From Halococcus sediminicola (GTDB lineage: Archaea > Halobacteriota > Halobacteria > Halobacteriales > Halococcaceae), in the NCBI RefSeq assembly GCF_000755245.1, contig NZ_BBMP01000022.1, forward strand, positions 124,001 through 188,000: a DNA stretch of 64,000 nt. The letters run 5' to 3'. Below the pieces are notes generated by a model. That model made no database searches, was not told the DNA's origin, and was given only the letters and a program-made list of their open reading frames with translations. The translations under genes and the position numbers were made by a program. This document shows positions 60,689 to 64,000 of this stretch, piece after piece. Positions within the stretch are counted from its first letter, which is position 1. The number at the start of each line of letters is the position of its first letter.

Positions 60689-61834
60689 TTAGAGCACGAG
60701 TTCGAACGGGATGGGGGTAAAGCAGAGGATGCCGAGCGCGAAGGTGAGCAGTCCCAAGAGCACGCGTTTCGTGTCGAGCGCGTCGTCGTAGATTGGCGTC
60801 GCGGGACCGGCGTAGGCGACGCCCATCGTGAAGATACCCCAGAATACCCAGAGGAAGACGGCGTTGAACGCGGCGTGTTGGATGTAGTAGAGATAGGCCG
60901 CGAGCGCGAACAGCGCGGCGGGGACGAGCGCGCCCACGGTCTCTTGGCGCTCGCCGACCATCGCGCGCACGAGGTGGCCGCCGTCGAGTTGGCCCACGGG
61001 GATGAGGTTCAGGAAGGTGACGAACATGCCGACCCAGCCGGCGAACACGACCGGATTGACCGTCGTGCCGTCGGGGTAGTCGAGCGGCTGACCGGTGAGG
61101 TCCGCGAGCCACTGGACGAGGAGAGGGTAGTTGAACTCGATAGGAATCGCCGGCGTCGAGACGGGCGGGAGACCGAGACCGACGACGGTGACGACGCAGG
61201 CGACGGCGAGACCGGCCAGTGGGCCGGCGACGCCGATGTCGAAGAGGGTCTTGCGCGAGGGCATCCGCCCGCGCATGCTGATGACCGCGCCCATCGTGCC
61301 GATGACGTTGGGGAGGGGAATGAAGTAGGGTAGGCTCGCGTCGACGCCGTGATAGCGACTCAGCGCGTAGTGGCCGAGTTCGTGCACGCCGAGCACCGAG
61401 AGCACCGCGAGCGCGAACGGCCAGCCGGCGAGGACGGCCGTCGGGTCCGCGAGGAAGTCGCCGATGGTGTCGACGGTGCCGTACCAGCGTGCGCCGGCGA
61501 CGAGCGTCGAGAGCACGGTGAGCAGCGCGAAAATCACGTTCGTCCACGGTACCCCGTCGATGCCGGTCGAGTGCGGCGTGGCGACGAGGACGTGTCGATG
61601 GTTGTTCATTTCGACGCCGGTGTAGGGGTCGCGTTCGGGTTCGCTCGTCAATCGAATCTCGTAGCCACGTTCACGAAACAGTGGCCAGAGGCGTCGTTCG
61701 AGACGTTGGCCGGCGACCAGCGGCTCGCCGTAATACCGGAGCTGTCCGCCCTCCACGTCCGTCTCGACGACGCGAAAGAGTCCGGCGAACGCGTCGGCCG
61801 GCGGCCCGTCGGCCGGCGGGTCGCTGTCAGCCAT
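60689..61834 (-). CDS. Site-2-protease-like M50 metalloprotease
   Basis: An intramembrane zinc protease of 381 residues. The zinc site HELGH is in LSVLGVHELGHYALSRYHG and the third ligand lies in LNLIPVGQLDGGHLVRAM. About eight membrane helices; a soluble N-terminal part (FRVVETDVEGGQLRYYGEP, then TSEPERDPYTGVEMNNHRHV) precedes them. Related proteins cleave membrane-anchored regulators. ATG 61834 (MADSDPP) is chosen; the longer frame to 62020 is proline- and serine-rich without conservation. Followed by element D. Confidence 0.9.
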   Translation of the reverse strand: MADSDPPADGPPADAFAGLFRVVETDVEGGQLRYYGEPLVAGQRLERRLWPLFRERGYEIRLTSEPERDPYTGVEMNNHRHVLVATPHSTGIDGVPWTNVIFALLTVLSTLVAGARWYGTVDTIGDFLADPTAVLAGWPFALAVLSVLGVHELGHYALSRYHGVDASLPYFIPLPNVIGTMGAVISMRGRMPSRKTLFDIGVAGPLAGLAVACVVTVVGLGLPPVSTPAIPIEFNYPLLVQWLADLTGQPLDYPDGTTVNPVVFAGWVGMFVTFLNLIPVGQLDGGHLVRAMVGERQETVGALVPAALFALAAYLYYIQHAAFNAVFLWVFWGIFTMGVAYAGPATPIYDDALDTKRVLLGLLTFALGILCFTPIPFELVL

Positions 61835-61998
61835 TGCCCGAGGTAGCGGCCGAACGGGCATAAACGTACAGACCGATTCGGGGAGGAAGGCGCCAACGGG
61901 GCCGGTTCGGCTTCGGGACCGCTTCGAGGGGGTGGGGGGAGGGTGGACGATTCGAGGAGAGGGAGAAGATAGTTCGGGGCGTGCGGACGGAGGTGGGT

Positions 61999-62244
61999 TC
62001 AGGCGGGTGCGACGCGCCACGTCGTCGCGCTGGTGTACGACCAGCGCTCGATGTCGAGGTCGACCGCCGACTCCGCGAGTTTGTGCATCAGCGCACCGAT
62101 TTCCTTGGGCGAGAGACCGACTTCGTCGGCGATGAACTTGCTCTTGAAGTAGAGTTCGCCGTCGGCCGCGTTGCGCTGCAGATAGGCCTTCAGTCGCTGC
62201 TCTTTGGTGTTCGCGTCGACGCCGGCGGGCTGGGTCGTGCTCAT
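61999..62244 (-). CDS. Winged-helix DUF7123-like protein
   Basis: An 81-residue protein: ANTKEQRLKAYLQRNAADGELYFKSKFIADEVGLSPKEIGALMHKLAES gives a helix plus helix-turn-helix, and DLDIERWSYTSATTWRVAPA the wing. I associate this with DUF7123, a small haloarchaeal putative DNA-binding family; its function is unknown. ATG 62244 is chosen, with TATAATACA on the coding strand near 62272-62280 as TATA box. Confidence 0.75.
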   Translation of the reverse strand: MSTTQPAGVDANTKEQRLKAYLQRNAADGELYFKSKFIADEVGLSPKEIGALMHKLAESAVDLDIERWSYTSATTWRVAPA

Positions 62245-62502
62245 TGTGACCTCACTCGCCCATCGAGCTACCATGTATTATACCCGACAGATGCTTCGGA
62301 TGAATTCGGCGCTTTTCAGATTCGAAGCCCTCGTCGAGGACGTTTCACGACGCTTCGAGAAGTCGTTAGACGTTTCATACGGCTCGCAGCATCCGTCGAT
62401 CGGGAAAACCCACTCGATCGCCGAGAGCCGTGCACGCATCGTCCGGAGATATTATTTCGAGTTCCCACATTTGAAATTATTTCGGTTGTGCGGACGAGCC
62501 GC
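62245..62502. other. Intergenic region between moaE and the DUF7123 gene
   Basis: 258 bp without a gene. Contains the DUF7123 promoter, two GACGTTTCA copies (about 62338 and 62374) and two ATTATTTCG copies (62450-62458 and 62475-62483) just after the moaE stop. Their role is unknown. Confidence 0.5.
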
Positions 62503-63324
62503 TCACGCGCGGTCGTGGACCCAGAACTCCTCGTCGCTCGTGCGCTCCTTTTTGAATATCGGGACCTCCTCCTTGAGCCGGTCGATGCCGTCCGCCACGG
62601 TCGAAAACGCCTCGCGGCGGTGGCCCGCGAGCACCACGACGAAGACGATGTCCTCGCCGGCCTCGATGCGCCCCACCCGGTGATGGGTGAGCACGGCGTG
62701 GACGCCCTCGCGCGCCTCCAGTTCGGTTTCGAGTGCCCGCAACCGCTCGTCGGCGACTTCCCGGTAGGTCTCGAATTCGAGCGCCTCGGTCGGGGTGTCG
62801 TCGGGCGCGTCCTTCGCGCGGACGCGCCCGGTGAAGGTGGCGATCGCACCAGCACGGTCGGCGTTCGACGATTGCTTCAGCTCGCTGACGAGCGATTCGA
62901 GCGTCACGCGCGGTTCGAGATCGTCGATTGCCGTACAGAGCGCGTCGATGTCGATACCCTCGGCGTCGGGGGCCGCTGTGAGTTCGGGACCGGCGTGTTC
63001 GCGCCCGTCGAGGACCACGGTCGGCAGCCCGTGGTTCGAAAACCCTTCGACGAGGGCGTAGTCGTGTTCGGGAGCGAGGTCGTCAAGGAGATCGGACAGC
63101 GAGCGTTCCGCGCCGGTGGCGAACCAGCCCTCGTCGCTCAATCCATAGGTGACGCGCGCACCGGCCGCGCGGTGGCGGGCGGTGTCCTTCCCCTCGGTAT
63201 CGATGTCGGGCGCGTGATCGAGGTGTTTGACGGTGGCGACCGCCCCATCCAGCCGTTCGACGAGGCGCTCGACGAGCGTCGTCTTCCCCGTATCTGAGGG
63301 GCCGACGACGGCGACAGTTTTCAT
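62503..63324 (-). CDS. MobB-MoaE fusion (molybdopterin cofactor synthesis)
   Basis: A 273-residue two-domain protein. Residues 1 to about 135 are a MobB-type GTPase: VAVVGPSDTGKTTLVERLVERL (P-loop), TVKHLDHAPDIDTEGKDTARHRAAGA and DYALVEGFSNHGLPTVV. Residues about 150-273 are MoaE, the large subunit of molybdopterin synthase: GAIATFTGRVRAKD, LEFETYREVADERL, AVLTHHRVGRIEAGEDIVFVVVLAGHRREAF and a C-terminal PIFKKERTSDEEFWV with the active-site lysines. It fits with the molybdenum hydroxylase encoded about 17 kb away. ATG 63324. Confidence 0.92.
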   Translation of the reverse strand: MKTVAVVGPSDTGKTTLVERLVERLDGAVATVKHLDHAPDIDTEGKDTARHRAAGARVTYGLSDEGWFATGAERSLSDLLDDLAPEHDYALVEGFSNHGLPTVVLDGREHAGPELTAAPDAEGIDIDALCTAIDDLEPRVTLESLVSELKQSSNADRAGAIATFTGRVRAKDAPDDTPTEALEFETYREVADERLRALETELEAREGVHAVLTHHRVGRIEAGEDIVFVVVLAGHRREAFSTVADGIDRLKEEVPIFKKERTSDEEFWVHDRA

Positions 63325-63370
63325 GGTCGGAGAACGGTCGGCGGTCGCTTGTACCCTTCGCCGGTGTTGA

Positions 63371-63381
63371 CAACCCTTAAG
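63371..63381 (+). promoter_or_regulatory. TATA box of pyrH
   Basis: CAACCCTTAAG, with the TTAA centred about 28 nt before the ATG at 63406; leaderless. The divergent mobB-moaE gene probably uses GGTACAAG near 63344-63352 instead. Confidence 0.5.
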
Positions 63382-63405
63382 AGCGCGTCCGGGCAACCGC
63401 CGGCA

Positions 63406-64000
63406 ATGAAAATCATCGTCTCCCTCGGCGGGAGCGTGCTCGCGCCCAGAGACCCCGAACGCGTGGGCGCACACGCGACCATCATCGAGGGACTCGCCGA
63501 AGAGGGTCATACCGCAGGCGCGGTCGTCGGCGGCGGAACAGTCGCGAGGGAGTACATCCACACCGCGCGCGAACTCGGTGCGAACGAGATCGAACTCGAC
63601 CAGTTGGGCGTCGACACCACCCGGCTCAACGCCCGCCTGCTCATCGCGGCGCTCTCGGAACGAGCGGCGACCCGACCGTCGAGAAACTACGAGGACGCAG
63701 GGGCGGCCCTACGCCGGGGCGAAATCGCCGTCATGGGTGGCGTCGCACCGGGCCAGACGACCGACGCGGTGAGCGCGGCGCTCGCCGAATACGTCAACGC
63801 CGACCTGCTGGTGTACGCGACCAGTGTCCCCGGCGTCTTCAGCGCCGACCCGGCCGAAAACCCGGACGCGCAGCGTTTCGAGTCCCTCTCGGCCGCCGAA
63901 CTCGTCGACGTCATCGCCGACATCGAGATGACCGCCGGTTCCTCCGCCCCAGTGGACCTGCTCGCGGCGAAGATCATCGAGCGCTCGGGCGTTCGGACCG
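63406..64000 (+). CDS. pyrH: UMP kinase, archaeal type (partial at right edge)
   Basis: Phosphorylates UMP to UDP; amino acid kinase fold. The visible 198 residues begin MKIIVSLGGSVLAPRDPERV and include AVVGGGTVAREYIHTARELG, LDQLGVDTTRLNARLLIAAL, GEIAVMGGVAPGQTTDAVSA, LLVYATSVPGVFSADPAENP and MTAGSSAPVDLLAAKII, all in the order of archaeal PyrH. The C-terminus lies outside the window. Divergent from mobB-moaE. Confidence 0.94.
   Translation, partial: MKIIVSLGGSVLAPRDPERVGAHATIIEGLAEEGHTAGAVVGGGTVAREYIHTARELGANEIELDQLGVDTTRLNARLLIAALSERAATRPSRNYEDAGAALRRGEIAVMGGVAPGQTTDAVSAALAEYVNADLLVYATSVPGVFSADPAENPDAQRFESLSAAELVDVIADIEMTAGSSAPVDLLAAKIIERSGVRT

Overview
The window reads as chromosomal DNA of an extremely halophilic archaeon (class Halobacteria). 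The DNA is G+C-rich and the predicted proteins are strongly acidic. Many genes have an A/T-rich TATA-like box 25-30 nt before the start codon and almost no leader, the usual haloarchaeal leaderless arrangement. Archaeal information-processing genes are present: aIF2-gamma, Rpo7, Spt4, S24e, S27ae, Kae1-Bud32, PriL, a thermosome subunit and archaeal UMP kinase. The genus cannot be fixed from the sequence alone. No rRNA, tRNA, CRISPR array, transposase or integrase was recognised.

Layout. 1-12 kb: proline dehydrogenase (cut by the left edge), CDP-archaeol synthase, a hemC/SUMT/hemD tetrapyrrole operon, a DHH-family nuclease, a methyltransferase/DUF302 pair, an aldehyde dehydrogenase, aIF1/SUI1, a disulfide reductase, a DsrE-like protein and threonine aldolase. 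12-18 kb: phosphoesterase, a stub of an NmrA-like gene, universal stress protein, a frameshifted permease, an SSS symporter and an MFS carrier, and a PAC2 protein. 18-27 kb: SWIM protein, ABC exporter, Trm1, then a membrane cluster with three tandem YihY/BrkB paralogues, a small membrane protein and a PAP2 phosphatase. 27-34 kb: glnA divergent from lrp, thermosome, DUF5787, HAD hydrolase and a Tat-exported ferritin-like protein. 34.7-40.8 kb: the conserved translation/transcription cluster aIF2-gamma, PIN, Rpo7, Spt4, DUF359 kinase, S24e, S27ae, Kae1-Bud32, followed by DUF5808 and XTP/dITP pyrophosphatase. 41-42.7 kb: acetyltransferase, a PIN-like pair and a DoxX-like protein. 42.8-57.6 kb: a purine/cyclic-amide island. 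57.7-64 kb: an RHH-like protein, PriL, archaetidylserine decarboxylase, an M50 protease, a winged-helix protein, a MobB-MoaE fusion and PyrH (cut by the right edge).

The 42.8-57.6 kb island holds three convergent or divergent transcription units. The first is a xanthine/uracil-type permease with a two-subunit molybdenum hydroxylase that has no FAD subunit nearby. The second is an AzgA-type purine permease facing an overlapping pair of deaminases (adenine deaminase and a TRZ/ATZ amidohydrolase). The third is a fully overlapping four-gene operon of an Nramp-like transporter without the usual metal motifs, HyuA, HyuB and an Asp/Glu-racemase-family enzyme. Together they suggest import and breakdown of purines and possibly of a hydantoin-like or related cyclic compound.

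The most unexpected structure is outside genes. Four intergenic regions (about 1400-1700, 18367-18696, 29215-29416, 60394-60683) carry a mosaic element. Each copy lies directly 3' of a gene and in the same orientation as that gene. Each begins with a T-tract, then a hairpin whose stem sequence differs between copies while pairing is kept, then a shared GCAAAAA block and shuffled conserved blocks. Two further sites (4299-4430 and 40776-41010) carry a second, unrelated 3' element.
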